In this document: piece after piece, positions 34,229 through 43,386 of the stretch | Layout of the letters: each line of letters starts with the position of its first letter | How positions within the stretch are numbered: position 1 is the first letter of the stretch | Assembly: GCA_000153145.1 (NCBI GenBank) | Contig: CH672415.1 | Coordinates: 2,067,726 to 2,131,725, forward strand | Reading direction: 5' to 3' | DNA length: 64,000 nucleotides | DNA from: a marine actinobacterium PHSC20C1 | GTDB lineage: Bacteria; Actinomycetota; Actinomycetes; Actinomycetales; Microbacteriaceae | Notes under the pieces: model-generated | Database searches by the model: none | The model's input: only the letters and a program-made list of their open reading frames with translations | Told to the model about the DNA's origin: nothing | Program-made: the position numbers and the translations under genes

Positions 34229-34536
34229 CTCTCTGGGGAGGGCTTGCTCATGCCGAGTTCATTCACGGGTGAATCGTCGACGGGAATTGGGGTGTGCTCA
34301 ATGGGACAGTTGAGAATTGTCTGTCGCGTTGAGTGGTCAATGAAATGTTCCGACATCGGGCGCCCACATACTGGGCACACCGCTTCACCGACGCGCTCTA
34401 CTACGGGGTCGTAGGGACCCAACTGTGGCGTTCCCAGAACAGGGAACAACTTGTGATTCAGCCAATCGACGAAACCGACGAAGCGTCCAGGGGTGGACGC
34501 ATCATCCTCGCCCTTCGTGTGCTCGTGTTCGTTCAT
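34225..34536 (-). CDS. Small CxxC protein of unknown function
   Basis: 103 residues. CPVCGRPMSEHFIDHSTRQT followed by LNCPIEH places two Cys, a third Cys and His residues as a likely zinc site. The N-terminus is Glu/His-rich (MNEHEHTKGEDD). A TATTCT box 6 nt before the ATG supports the start. It sits between an intact cupin gene and a cupin remnant. Not recognised as a named family. Confidence 0.75.
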   Translation of the reverse strand: MNEHEHTKGEDDASTPGRFVGFVDWLNHKLFPVLGTPQLGPYDPVVERVGEAVCPVCGRPMSEHFIDHSTRQTILNCPIEHTPIPVDDSPVNELGMSKPSPES

Positions 34537-34542
34537 GATGTA

Positions 34543-34548
34543 AGAATA
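34543..34548 (-). promoter_or_regulatory. Leaderless -10 box (TATTCT)
   Basis: TATTCT on the minus strand ends 6 nt before the ATG at 34536. Confidence 0.5.
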
Positions 34549-34607
34549 TCGACGTGCGGCGGCAAGCGGAAGTGGCGCGATAGGGCACCGTGAAGGAAGC
34601 CGCACAT

Positions 34608-34694
34608 AGTGAGCACTGCCGAAGACTAAGCACGAAGCGTCCGCCGCTACTATCGGAGTTGGCGGCACTGTGAACACCGGCGATGCTGGCTGAT
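34608..34694 (+). pseudogene. Decayed 3' fragment of a cupin gene
   Basis: GAGCACTGCC, then a region translating as SAATIGVGGTVNTGDAG, mirrors codons of the intact cupin (34112 onward, SAVIIELGGTINTGDAG). One C is missing relative to the parent in CTGCCGAA versus CTGCCCGAA, which shifts the frame, and a stop follows at GGCTGA. It has no start or metal motif. The remainder of the gap 34537-34751 shows nothing else. Confidence 0.75.
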
Positions 34695-34751
34695 GTTCGG
34701 CCCGAAGCAGAGTGCAGAACTTAGTCAACAGCCAATGGAAGTAGTGACCGT

Positions 34752-35939
34752 ATGACGGCAACCGCCACCCGGGCGCAGCTAAAGACCGCGGCCATCGCTA
34801 CATTTATTGTGTTCGGCATCAACGGACTCGTCTTTGCCAGCTGGGCAGCCCGCATCCCCGCCGTCACCGAGACCTTGAACATCACCCCAGGGCAGATGGG
34901 GGCACTGCTGCTCTGTGTGGCGGCCGGCTCGCTCATCGCCCTGCCCACAGCCGGTTATGTGACAAGCAAAATCGGCACTGCGAACACGGTTCGCGCCGCT
35001 GGTCTACTTGCTGCTGTAGCCGGGGCTGGCATCGCGTTATCGCTCGCCGCCGCATCCGTTCCGTCAACCGCGATCTCACTATTCTTCTTTGGCATCGGAA
35101 TCGGGCTCTGGGACGTCGCTCAAAACATTGAGGGTGCCGACGTTGAGCACAAGCTCGGCCGCACCATCATGCCGCAGCTCCACGCGGCCTTTAGCGGCGG
35201 AGCTTTCGTTGGCGCACTGATCGGTGCCGGCCTGTCGACTTTCGGCGTTGGGCTTCCCGCCCACCTTCTCGTGATCGCTGCCGTTGTCGCAGTGACGACC
35301 ACTGTGATTCCGAAGTACTTTCTTGCCAGGATTTCGGTGGTGCCGCAATCATCTGCAGAAGACGCAGCGCCGAAGGCACGCAGTGCCTGGACTGATCGAC
35401 GCACCCTACTGATCGGCATTGTGGTGCTTGGCGCGACCCTCACCGAAGGCGCCGGAAACGACTGGATTGCCAAAGCAGCCGTCGACGGACTCGACGTCTC
35501 CGAATCCAACGGCGCCCTCACCTTCGCGGTCTTCGTCCTAGCGATGACGGTCATGCGCTTCTTCGGCGGACGAGCCATTGACGCCTACGGTCGGGTTCCC
35601 GTACTCCGAGCCAGCATGGCGGCGGCAGCGATCGGCCTCAGCATCTTCGTTCTCGCCGGAAACATTTGGCTCGCCATGATTGGTGTTGCGCTGTGGGGCC
35701 TCGGCGCGGCCCTTGCATTCCCGATGGGAATGTCAGCGGCGGCAGACGACCCGAAACAGGCGGCCGCCAGAGTCTCCGTGGTCTCCACCCTCGGCTACGT
35801 TGCCTTCCTCGCCGGACCACCACTGCTGGGATTCCTGGGCGACGTGGTCGGAATCAGGTTCGCGCTTCTGACAATCGGGGCGCCCATCGTGATTGCGCTC
35901 CTACTGGCGGGCGCCGCAAAGCCGTTGCGCGGCCGCTAG
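34752..35939 (+). CDS. MFS transporter
   Basis: 395 residues, 12 predicted helices, in a FucP/YbjJ-like arrangement (ASWAARIPAVTETLNITPGQ opening, later GRAIDAYGRVPVLRASM). Direction and substrate cannot be told. No clear ribosome-binding site; the start is the first ATG after the cupin remnant. Confidence 0.85.
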   Translation: MTATATRAQLKTAAIATFIVFGINGLVFASWAARIPAVTETLNITPGQMGALLLCVAAGSLIALPTAGYVTSKIGTANTVRAAGLLAAVAGAGIALSLAAASVPSTAISLFFFGIGIGLWDVAQNIEGADVEHKLGRTIMPQLHAAFSGGAFVGALIGAGLSTFGVGLPAHLLVIAAVVAVTTTVIPKYFLARISVVPQSSAEDAAPKARSAWTDRRTLLIGIVVLGATLTEGAGNDWIAKAAVDGLDVSESNGALTFAVFVLAMTVMRFFGGRAIDAYGRVPVLRASMAAAAIGLSIFVLAGNIWLAMIGVALWGLGAALAFPMGMSAAADDPKQAAARVSVVSTLGYVAFLAGPPLLGFLGDVVGIRFALLTIGAPIVIALLLAGAAKPLRGR

Positions 35940-36013
35940 CCGCATCTCGGGCGATTCGCATCGAGTATCTCGGTTGATCTGCACATCACGGATTCCGAGT
36001 TATGGAGTGGCTC

Positions 36014-37117
36014 CTACTTTGCGCCTGCCCGGCGAATGGGCAACTGTCCGATCTTCGCCGTTGAATCTGCAATACGTCGAGCAATGTAATCTGCGTCGCG
36101 ACCTACACCGCCGATGAGCGCCGAGGTCAGCGCGAACTGGAACGGCATCCCGACGAAGTACAGTCCGGGGATGTCTTTCACTACGCCACGACGGGTGGCG
36201 GGCAGCCCGAACTCATCGCGGGGAAGGTCGGGAATCCATTGAAGGTCGGGGCGATACCCGGTTGCCCAGACCACCGTCTTCGGTGGGGGAACCGTCGCGC
36301 CGTCCGCGACCGGCAACCCGTGCTCGACTCCGGTCAGGCGCGGCAGCCGAATCACCCCGGCGGCTTCGACTTGTTTCATTGAGATCCGAATCAGCGGGCT
36401 GCCCCGAGTGTGGAACTTTGACGCGACCTTGCGGCCCATTGGAGTCTTTAGCGTGAGCACCCCATTGACGAACGCCCAGTATGCGCCACCAGCAAGCGTG
36501 AATATCGCATCGGGGATGTGGGCAGTAGGTCGCCCAGCGAGATAGGTCGGGCGGCTCGCCGCCACTTCGAGAGCGATTTCTGCGCCGGAGGTTCCCGCTC
36601 CAACGACCAGCACCGGGCCTGGCTCCACCGAGCCCGGATTCTGGTAGTCGTCAGCGTGGAGCTGCCGGATGCCGGCGTCAAGTTGCGAGGCAAAGCTTGG
36701 CAAGGACGGGAGCGCGTTGGCACCGGTGGCGACCACAACGTTCTCGGCGGTGAAGGTACCGTCACTGGTCGCCAGAGTGAATCCGTCAGCTCCACGGGCG
36801 AGGGCGCTGACGGTAACGCCGGACCGCACTGGCAGTCCAAGCTGGGCAGCGTAACCCTCTAAGTAGCTGGCGACTTCGTCTTTGCTGGAGTAGGCGCCCG
36901 GAGGTGAGGGGTTCGCTAGGCCAGGCAGTCCGGAGTGTCGTGCTGGAGTGAAGAGCCGCAGTGAATCCCAGCGCCGCCGCCAGCTCTCGCCGATGCGCTC
37001 ATTCGCGTCGAGGATCAGGAAGTCTTGATCGTGTCGCGAGAGATGGAAGCCAGTGGCCAAACCGGCCTGGCCTGCCCCCACCACGATGGTGGAGACGTGG
37101 GTGGTGTTGAGGTTCAT
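36014..37117 (-). CDS. Flavin-containing monooxygenase-like FAD/NAD(P) oxidoreductase
   Basis: 367 residues. FAD-binding VVGAGQAGLATGFHLSR near the N-terminus and NADP-binding VVGAGTSGAEIALEV near residue 170, with WATGYRPDLQWIPDL near the end, as in FMO/Baeyer-Villiger and indole/amine monooxygenases (CzcO-like). GGAGG precedes the ATG. The divergent TetR gene at 37191 is its likely repressor. Confidence 0.88.
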   Translation of the reverse strand: MNLNTTHVSTIVVGAGQAGLATGFHLSRHDQDFLILDANERIGESWRRRWDSLRLFTPARHSGLPGLANPSPPGAYSSKDEVASYLEGYAAQLGLPVRSGVTVSALARGADGFTLATSDGTFTAENVVVATGANALPSLPSFASQLDAGIRQLHADDYQNPGSVEPGPVLVVGAGTSGAEIALEVAASRPTYLAGRPTAHIPDAIFTLAGGAYWAFVNGVLTLKTPMGRKVASKFHTRGSPLIRISMKQVEAAGVIRLPRLTGVEHGLPVADGATVPPPKTVVWATGYRPDLQWIPDLPRDEFGLPATRRGVVKDIPGLYFVGMPFQFALTSALIGGVGRDADYIARRIADSTAKIGQLPIRRAGAK

Positions 37118-37150
37118 GGGGTGCCTCCGTGTCGAGGAAACTGTTTTCGG

Positions 37151-37165
37151 TAGAATACCCTTCTA
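37151..37165. promoter_or_regulatory. Candidate TetR operator
   Basis: TAGAATACCCTTCTA has TAGAA/TTCTA arms and lies between the monooxygenase and tetR-type starts. Confidence 0.45.
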
Positions 37166-37178
37166 ATGAATGTAATGC

Positions 37179-37184
37179 TACTCT
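37179..37184 (+). promoter_or_regulatory. Leaderless -10 box (TACTCT)
   Basis: TACTCT ends 6 nt before the ATG at 37191. Confidence 0.4.
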
Positions 37185-37190
37185 TCTTCA

Positions 37191-37820
37191 ATGATTGAGG
37201 CCACCCAGATTGTGCCGTCGCTTCGGGAAACGCTCGCCGCGGCGACTCGATCCCAGATTGTTGAAGCCGCGACACAGCTTTTCCTTGAGCATGGCTATGT
37301 TGGCACCTCGATAGGCGCGATCGCCCGTCGCGCCGGAGTCGCCGTACAGACGATCTATAACGCAGTAGGCAACAAGGCAGCAGTGCTGTCGGCGGTGCTT
37401 GATACTGCCGCATCTGGTCCGAATGCCCCCACCCCGGTGCCTGTGTTTATGGCAGAGCGAACGCGCGAGACAATCGATGTCGCGGCACTCGTCAGCATGC
37501 TGGCGGATTGGTTTGTTGAGGTAAATGAGCGCACCGCGTCGATTCATTGGATCATCCAACAGGCGGCTGCGGTAGACGAGGATGCGGCAGAACTGAATCG
37601 AGCGAGGTCCCGGCAGCGTCTCATCAACTACGGTCATGCTGCCGCGGCGCTGCGTGAGCGCGGAGGTTTAGCCACAGGATCTACCGACCAGCAAGCGGCC
37701 GCGACTATCTGGGCGCTCGGGCATCCGACCGCCTATCGCACTTTCGTTCTCGACGAGGGTTGGTCCGTAGACGACTACCGCAATTGGCTAGGGATCGCTC
37801 TCGCCTCGGCGCTCGGGTAA
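37191..37820 (+). CDS. TetR-family regulator
   Basis: 209 residues. N-terminal helix-turn-helix: IVEAATQLFLEHGYVGTSIG followed by AGVAVQTIYNAVGNKAAVL. The C-terminal ligand domain is not assignable. It is divergent from the monooxygenase at 36014 and only 5 nt upstream of the nitroreductase-like gene at 37826, so it probably controls both. Confidence 0.9.
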   Translation: MIEATQIVPSLRETLAAATRSQIVEAATQLFLEHGYVGTSIGAIARRAGVAVQTIYNAVGNKAAVLSAVLDTAASGPNAPTPVPVFMAERTRETIDVAALVSMLADWFVEVNERTASIHWIIQQAAAVDEDAAELNRARSRQRLINYGHAAAALRERGGLATGSTDQQAAATIWALGHPTAYRTFVLDEGWSVDDYRNWLGIALASALG

Positions 37821-37825
37821 CACCG

Positions 37826-38371
37826 ATGACGTGGCATCGGATGCACTTGACAATGAGCACTAGGACTCGTTCCTTTATCGCTCAAGCCTTTCGGCTTCGT
37901 CGGCTCACGATTGCTCGAGCGTTTCGGAGTCGTCGGCTCATGCGTGCTCCGATTGGACTCTATCGTGCCGGGTTGGGCTTCGTCTTCGGCAGACGACTGA
38001 TGATGCTTGAGCACACCGGGCGCAGTTCCGGCGAATCCCGGTACGTCGTTTTGGAAGTAGTGTCGAGCCCAAACCCGAACGAGGTCGTGATTGCGTCAGC
38101 CCTTGGCCGACGTGCCCAGTGGCTCCGAAATCTGGTGGCCGAACCGAGGTGCCACGTCAGCATCGGGCTGCGCCGCAGAGTTCCCGCTAGCGCCGAGGTA
38201 CTCGAGCCAGCCGAGGCAACGGCGTATCTCGCGGCCTACCAAGTGCAGCATCCGCGGGTATGGAAAGAACTCAATGCGCTCATGACCTCACTCCACGACG
38301 AAAATCCTGACTACGAAATCCCGCTCGTTCGGATCACGCTCCGCCAGGAAGCCGCCCTGAGCAACCTCTGA
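37826..38371 (+). CDS. Deazaflavin-dependent nitroreductase-family protein
   Basis: About 181 residues. LMMLEHTGRSSGESRYVVLEV and ASALGRRAQWLRNLVAEP mark the F420-binding split-barrel family (DUF385/Ddn-like). It would reduce a quinone or nitro compound with reduced F420, if the host makes F420. The exact start is uncertain; ATGs at 37826, 37841 and 37853 are all in frame. The N-terminus is very Arg-rich. Confidence 0.8.
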   Translation: MTWHRMHLTMSTRTRSFIAQAFRLRRLTIARAFRSRRLMRAPIGLYRAGLGFVFGRRLMMLEHTGRSSGESRYVVLEVVSSPNPNEVVIASALGRRAQWLRNLVAEPRCHVSIGLRRRVPASAEVLEPAEATAYLAAYQVQHPRVWKELNALMTSLHDENPDYEIPLVRITLRQEAALSNL

Positions 38372-38385
38372 AGTTGTCTTCTGGC

Positions 38386-38748
38386 CTACACTTTTTCGTC
38401 GACGATCCCTACGAAGCGACTACCGATGCCGTCGACCTCGGAACGGTACATTCCGTCGGCGGGAGCGGGAAGCTCATCCGCCGAATGCCAGTCGCACGTG
38501 AGGTACGTGAAGGCCGGCCACCACTTCTTAGGGCGAGCGGCTTCAGTGAAACCGCAGACCGTGCACGTGAGTTGCATCCAGACCGGGCGCTTGCCGGTGC
38601 GATTAGCGCGCGACTGCACCAACCACGCTGGCGGGTTCGTTTCGAGCTCGTCGAACTCCGCCTCAGACATCCGATTCGGGAGGTCGTGCCGTCGTGCCAT
38701 CTCCAAAGGGATGTCGAGGCGCAGTGCAGCTTCCCGTCGTGTGATCAT
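38386..38748 (-). CDS. Conserved hypothetical protein with CxxC motif
   Basis: 120 residues. MITRREAALRLDIPLEMARR looks like a short helix-turn-helix, followed by NPPAWLVQSRANR, reminiscent of the actinobacterial DUF5997 family, and by CTVCGFTE with a later Cys and His (YLTCDWH), a possible zinc site. A TACCGT box 6 nt before the ATG supports the chosen start over longer versions. Function unknown. Confidence 0.7.
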   Translation of the reverse strand: MITRREAALRLDIPLEMARRHDLPNRMSEAEFDELETNPPAWLVQSRANRTGKRPVWMQLTCTVCGFTEAARPKKWWPAFTYLTCDWHSADELPAPADGMYRSEVDGIGSRFVGIVDEKV

Positions 38749-38754
38749 GTTCCT

Positions 38755-38760
38755 ACGGTA
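38755..38760 (-). promoter_or_regulatory. Leaderless -10 box (TACCGT)
   Basis: TACCGT on the minus strand ends 6 nt before the ATG at 38748. Confidence 0.45.
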
Positions 38761-38818
38761 CGCGAACTGGGCGGCACGCTGAACAAATGCGGGCTGCTCG
38801 ACCGAGGGAGAGCAGGAG

Positions 38819-39769
38819 CTAGCTGCCCGCGTCGGTAATCGCGTGGAAAACGCGATGCGGTTCTTCCGCGATGCGGTTGAGCACATACAGCCACCACTCA
38901 TTGCCGAAGATTACATACTCACGAGTGTTTAGGCCCTCATCGTGTAGACGATCGAGGGTCTGGGTGCCGAGCCCGATCAGCATCTCAAACTCACAATGCG
39001 GGCTCGTGTGGGTTCCGGGGTTGCTCTCGCGAATCTTCTCAACGAGTTCCGCGTCATGAGTGGCAATGCTTGTTTGATGCCCGGAATCCAGAAGTGTTTT
39101 CACGAGCTCAAGGTAAGCCTGCTCCAGTTGTTCGCTTCCGCGAGGGTAGGCGATCGACTCAGGCTCCAAGAAAGCACCCTTCACAAGCCGGATTACACCG
39201 GGCAGGGAAAGCACGCGCTCAAGATCTTTCGGGGTGCGGTGCAGTCGCGCCTGCAGGGTGATTCCCACATGCGGGTACTCGCCCGACAACTTCTCGTAGG
39301 TGTCCAGAACGAGATCGGTGCGGTCTGACCCTTCCGCCGAGATCATCATTGCCGTGCCCAAGTCTGCAGTTGCGGCGGCGATACGGCGGGCGTTCGCCAA
39401 TCCCAGCGCGGGGTCGATAACGGAACCCACATGGGAGAGATCGAACGATACCGTGCTCGGGATGCCGCTGGCTACAATCGCGTCAGCCAACTGAAGAAGC
39501 ACGAGCGTCTCGGCCTCGGCTACAGCCGGGTCACGAACACTCTCACCCGTGTACTCGACGCTGACGGTATGCCCGCGTGCTATCGATTCGTGCGCCGCAG
39601 CGAGAGCATCATCGATGGTCTCACCCGCCATGTAGCGTCGAGCAATTTTCGTCGCGATCGGCAGCAGAACAGGGTTCTCCATCACTGACCTCTTGAGCTC
39701 TTCATCCAGTGCCCAGGCGCGCAAAGTGTTTGCTGCATCAGCAGTGTTCGTGGTGTCGAAGGTCGCCAT
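38819..39769 (-). CDS. Stand-alone proline dehydrogenase family protein
   Basis: 316 residues. IRLVKGAFLEPESIAYPRGS, SIATHDAELVEKI and FEMLIGLG match the FAD-binding barrel of monofunctional proline dehydrogenases. It is a paralogue of the N-terminal half of the fused PutA at 12819. It follows the polyamine/amino-acid locus on the same strand but has its own leaderless promoter. Substrate may be proline or a related imino acid. Confidence 0.88.
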   Translation of the reverse strand: MATFDTTNTADAANTLRAWALDEELKRSVMENPVLLPIATKIARRYMAGETIDDALAAAHESIARGHTVSVEYTGESVRDPAVAEAETLVLLQLADAIVASGIPSTVSFDLSHVGSVIDPALGLANARRIAAATADLGTAMMISAEGSDRTDLVLDTYEKLSGEYPHVGITLQARLHRTPKDLERVLSLPGVIRLVKGAFLEPESIAYPRGSEQLEQAYLELVKTLLDSGHQTSIATHDAELVEKIRESNPGTHTSPHCEFEMLIGLGTQTLDRLHDEGLNTREYVIFGNEWWLYVLNRIAEEPHRVFHAITDAGS

Positions 39770-39775
39770 AAATAG

Positions 39776-39781
39776 AGCCTA
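39776..39781 (-). promoter_or_regulatory. Leaderless -10 box (TAGGCT)
   Basis: TAGGCT on the minus strand ends 6 nt before the ATG at 39769. Confidence 0.5.
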
Positions 39782-39841
39782 CTGTCGCTCGCGCGTCACT
39801 GCCCATGCACCGGCACGGCTGCGGCTGGCGCTGAAATCCGG

Positions 39842-40204
39842 CTAGCTGACGTAGATCTTGCGCAGCGTCTCAGTGACAGTCCAGGTGGTCTGCATGCCGG
39901 CGGTGAGCCGCACAACATCACCGGGGCCAATAACGACCGTGCGATCATCCGCGGCGAAGTGGATGCTGGCGCGCCCGCTCACGACAATAAAGACCTCATC
40001 GACCTCGGTGTCTGTTGCGGTGCCAACACTCATCTCCCAGACTCCGATCTCGGTGTCGCCGAGAGTGTCGAGCACGGTGTAACCCGCGGTCGGGAGTCCC
40101 TCCACAACGCTCGCGGCGTCGAGCGCTTCGTGGGGTACTGTCACCGCGCTCGCGGAGAGAGGTTCACCCGCGGCGAGGGCAACATCTGGATCATTGTCAG
40201 TCAT
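39842..40204 (-). CDS. Cupin-domain protein (EutQ/DUF861-like)
   Basis: 120 residues. VWEMSVGTATDTEVDEVFIV and VVIGPGDVVRLTAGMQTTWTV are the two cupin strands; the His ligands of motif 1 are lacking, as in the DUF861/EutQ-like group that often accompanies amine-oxidising flavoproteins. AGGAAAG precedes the ATG. It lies 7 nt after the PuuB-like gene, clearly in its operon. Confidence 0.85.
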   Translation of the reverse strand: MTDNDPDVALAAGEPLSASAVTVPHEALDAASVVEGLPTAGYTVLDTLGDTEIGVWEMSVGTATDTEVDEVFIVVSGRASIHFAADDRTVVIGPGDVVRLTAGMQTTWTVTETLRKIYVS

Positions 40205-40211
40205 GGCTTTC

Positions 40212-41639
40212 CTAGGAGTTGAATCCGAGACCGAGGGCATCCAGGGTCTTGAGAATTACATTGCGGCGTCCCTGGTTGTGGTCGGCCTGATTGAGCGACC
40301 AGCGGGTTGCTTGAATGCCGAGTGACGCGATTGGTTCTGGCGGGAACGGGAGCGGCATTTTCTTCACCATCTCGAGTTCGGTGCGCTCAGTTGTGAGCCC
40401 GTCGAGTCGGTCGAGCATCACTTGGGCGGCAAAGCGAGTTGCCCCGACTCCGAGCCCTGTGAAGCCAGCCGAGTATGCGACGCGACCGTTGCGGGCGGTA
40501 CCAAAGAACGCGCTGAACTGGGTCGACGCGTCAATGGCGCCAGCCCAGCGGTGGCTGAACTTGAGACCTTCCAGCTGGGGGAACGTAGTAAAGAAGTGGC
40601 TAGCCAATCGTTCGAAGCTCTCGGGACGCTTCTCGTACTCGTCACGAACCTTGCGACCGTAGTGGTAAATGGCATCGTATCCGCCGAAGAGAATACGATT
40701 GTCTGCACTCAGTCGGTAGTAGTGAAACTGGTTGGCCATGTCAGCAAGTCCCTGACGGTTCGACCAGCCGATGGAGGCGAGTTGGGCGGGGCTCAAGGGT
40801 TCCGTCATGAGCACATAGTCGTAGACGGGAACCGTGTGCAGCCGCGCGCGCTTCAACAGCGACGGGAACGCGTTAGTCGCGAGTGCAACCCTCGCAGCAC
40901 GAACCGTTCCCTTGCGTGTGTGCACTGTTGCGGCATCCGTTGGGCCTCCGGATGTCTCGACTTCGCGAACTGGTGAGTTCTCAAAGATCTCGACCCCGAG
41001 CTCTGTCGCTACTCGCGCCAACTCTCGCACGAGTTTGGCGGGGTGGATGAGCGCGTTGGTTCGCTTGTGCCAAACCCCGGCGAGATAGGTTGGCGAGTTT
41101 ACTTCGGCGCGCACGGCAGTCTCGTCGAGCAGCACGGTGTCAGCATCAGTCTCGACTTCGTTGAGCCACTCGATCTCGTGCGGTTCAATGGCAAGGTCGA
41201 GGGATCCGGTGCGTTCGAAGTCGCAATCGAGCTTCAGTGAAGCAACGCTCTCCTCGATCTCATCGAGGTTGCGCATGCCTAGGCGGTCGAGCTGTTCGAA
41301 TTCTTTTGGCCAGCGGCTTTTGCCGTTCTCCTCACCGTGGGTGAGGCTTGCTTCACAGAATCCTCCGTTGCGGCCGGAGGCAGCCCATCCGAGATCCCGG
41401 CCTTCGAGCAAGACGACCCGAGCATCAGGGTTGCGCTGTTTGGCGAGCACGGCAGTCCAGAGGCCGAGGTAACCGCCACCAACGATCGCAAGGTCGGCAA
41501 CGATTTCGCCGCGCAGGGCGGGGAACTCGCGAGCATCCTTGACATCATCGATCCAGAACGGCTTGTGTATGGAGCCGTCTAGCGCGTGACTAATTACGGA
41601 TGCTGCTGGTGCATTTCTTTCGAACACTACTTTGCCCAT
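40212..41639 (-). CDS. FAD-dependent amine oxidoreductase (PuuB/DadA-like)
   Basis: 475 residues. FAD-binding ADLAIVGGGYLGLWTAVLA, then GWAASGRNGGFCEASLTHG, and a C-terminal GFTGLGVGATRFAAQVMLD close to gamma-glutamylputrescine oxidase PuuB. It probably oxidises an amine or N-substituted amino acid imported by the ABC system upstream. GAGAGGAAAG precedes the ATG. Confidence 0.88.
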   Translation of the reverse strand: MGKVVFERNAPAASVISHALDGSIHKPFWIDDVKDAREFPALRGEIVADLAIVGGGYLGLWTAVLAKQRNPDARVVLLEGRDLGWAASGRNGGFCEASLTHGEENGKSRWPKEFEQLDRLGMRNLDEIEESVASLKLDCDFERTGSLDLAIEPHEIEWLNEVETDADTVLLDETAVRAEVNSPTYLAGVWHKRTNALIHPAKLVRELARVATELGVEIFENSPVREVETSGGPTDAATVHTRKGTVRAARVALATNAFPSLLKRARLHTVPVYDYVLMTEPLSPAQLASIGWSNRQGLADMANQFHYYRLSADNRILFGGYDAIYHYGRKVRDEYEKRPESFERLASHFFTTFPQLEGLKFSHRWAGAIDASTQFSAFFGTARNGRVAYSAGFTGLGVGATRFAAQVMLDRLDGLTTERTELEMVKKMPLPFPPEPIASLGIQATRWSLNQADHNQGRRNVILKTLDALGLGFNS

Positions 41640-41673
41640 GGGGCACTTTCCTCTCTCGCCGGTGGGGCGAGCT

Positions 41674-43344
41674 TTAGGGTTTCACGGGCGCGAGGTAAAC
41701 GCGCTCGCCTTCAACGAAGGTTTGCTCGGTGCGGGTGAGGCCGATCTCGGAGACCGGGCCGTCAAAGGGATTACGATCCAACACGACGAGGTCAGCAAGC
41801 TTGCCGACCTCAATTGTTCCGGTGGTGTCGAGATGGTTTGTGTAGGCCGAACCAGCCGTATAGGCGGTCATGGCGGTCAGGAGGTCGAGGCTTTGTTCGG
41901 GAAGGAATGCCTCATAATCGCCCTCTTCGTGTCCTGGTGCCGAGATTCGATTGACGGCAACGTGGATCGCTGCCATTGGGTCTGGGCTGCTGACTGACCA
42001 GTCGCTGCCCGAGGCGAGGTGGGTGCCCGCACGGTGCAGGTCGCCCCACGGGTACTGCCATGAACTGCGCGGATCTCCCAAGAATGGCAGTGTCAGGTCG
42101 ACCATCTGTGGCTCGAGTGCTGCCCAGTACGACTGCATGTTGGCGGTCACCCCCAGTTCCGCGAAGCGGGGGATGTCATCCGGATGCACGACTTGCAGGT
42201 GCGCAATGTGGTGGCGGTTATCGTTTGGCCCGTTTGCTGCGCGTGCCGCCGCCACGGCGTCGAGGCATTCGCGCACGGCGCGGTCACCGATGGCGTGAAA
42301 GTGCACTTGGAATCCGAGACGGTCGAGCTCGACAACGTTGCTGGCGAGTTGGGCGGCATCCACAAACGAAATACCCGAATTGTCGGTGTGATGACCGCAG
42401 CCATCGAGGTAGGGCTCAAGCATGGCGGCGGTGAAGTTTTCGGCAACTCCGTCCTGCATGATCTTGACACTGGTAGCGGCGAATCGTCCGGCAGCATTGC
42501 TCTCGCGTCGGGTAACAAGGTCAACGATCTGTTCGGGGCCGCGTGTGCGATCCCACCACAGTGCGCCAACAACGCGAGCGGTCAATGCTCCGGACGTCGC
42601 TGCTTCCATATAGGCGGGGGTGGCGTCGCCAGCATCCCCATAGCCACCCAGGATTGCGTCTTGCCACGCCGTGATCCCGAGCGAGTGTAAATACTCTTGG
42701 CCGATGGCGAGGGCACGAGCGTAATCAGCTGGTGAAGTTTCCGGCAGGAGTCGGTTCACGAGTGACATCGCTCCCTCGTGCAGTGTTCCGGTCGGCTTAC
42801 CTTCGGAATCTCGCTCGATGCGACCGTCAGACGGGTCAGGGGTGTCAGCGGTGATTTCTGCCAATTCGAGTGCGCGCGAGTTGACCCAAGCGCCGTGACC
42901 GTCACGGTTCGGGATGAACGCTGGGCGGTCAGTGACAGCCAGGTCGAGGTCTGCTGCTGTGGGGGTTCCTCCCGGAAAGGCTGCCATGTTCCAGCCGCCA
43001 CCCAAGATCCACTCCAACTCAGGATGTGCTGTCGCGTAGGCGCTCAGGCGCGCCACATACTGATCGCGCGTTGAGTCGTCGGAGAGGTCGCAACGAATCA
43101 TGTCTAGCCCACCCCACACGGCGTGCACATGGGCGTCCTGAAATCCGGGGCTCAAGAGTTTGCCGTTGAGATCGATCACCTCTGTCGAGGGCCCAATGAG
43201 TTCCAGCACCGCACTCTCGCTTGACGGATCAGTGCTCACTGCAACGATGCGACCGGCAGAAACCGCAACACTTCCGACTGTCGGTTCGGAACCGGTCGCC
43301 GTGAAAACGGCACCACCAGTAAAGACGAGGTCAACAGTCGTCAT
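41674..43344 (-). CDS. YtcJ-like amidohydrolase
   Basis: 556 residues. Metal-dependent amidohydrolase: GFQDAHVHAVWGGLDM carries the His-x-His site, HFHAIGDRAVRECLDAV the later His, and SGSDWSVSSPDPM the catalytic Asp. Members hydrolyse amides or carbamates; the cluster suggests an N-acylated amine or amino acid (inference). It lies in line between the permease and oxidase genes. Confidence 0.9.
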   Translation of the reverse strand: MTTVDLVFTGGAVFTATGSEPTVGSVAVSAGRIVAVSTDPSSESAVLELIGPSTEVIDLNGKLLSPGFQDAHVHAVWGGLDMIRCDLSDDSTRDQYVARLSAYATAHPELEWILGGGWNMAAFPGGTPTAADLDLAVTDRPAFIPNRDGHGAWVNSRALELAEITADTPDPSDGRIERDSEGKPTGTLHEGAMSLVNRLLPETSPADYARALAIGQEYLHSLGITAWQDAILGGYGDAGDATPAYMEAATSGALTARVVGALWWDRTRGPEQIVDLVTRRESNAAGRFAATSVKIMQDGVAENFTAAMLEPYLDGCGHHTDNSGISFVDAAQLASNVVELDRLGFQVHFHAIGDRAVRECLDAVAAARAANGPNDNRHHIAHLQVVHPDDIPRFAELGVTANMQSYWAALEPQMVDLTLPFLGDPRSSWQYPWGDLHRAGTHLASGSDWSVSSPDPMAAIHVAVNRISAPGHEEGDYEAFLPEQSLDLLTAMTAYTAGSAYTNHLDTTGTIEVGKLADLVVLDRNPFDGPVSEIGLTRTEQTFVEGERVYLAPVKP

Positions 43345-43386
43345 AGTTTCGTACTCTTTCTTCCCAGGCTCAATGCTGCAGACGGT

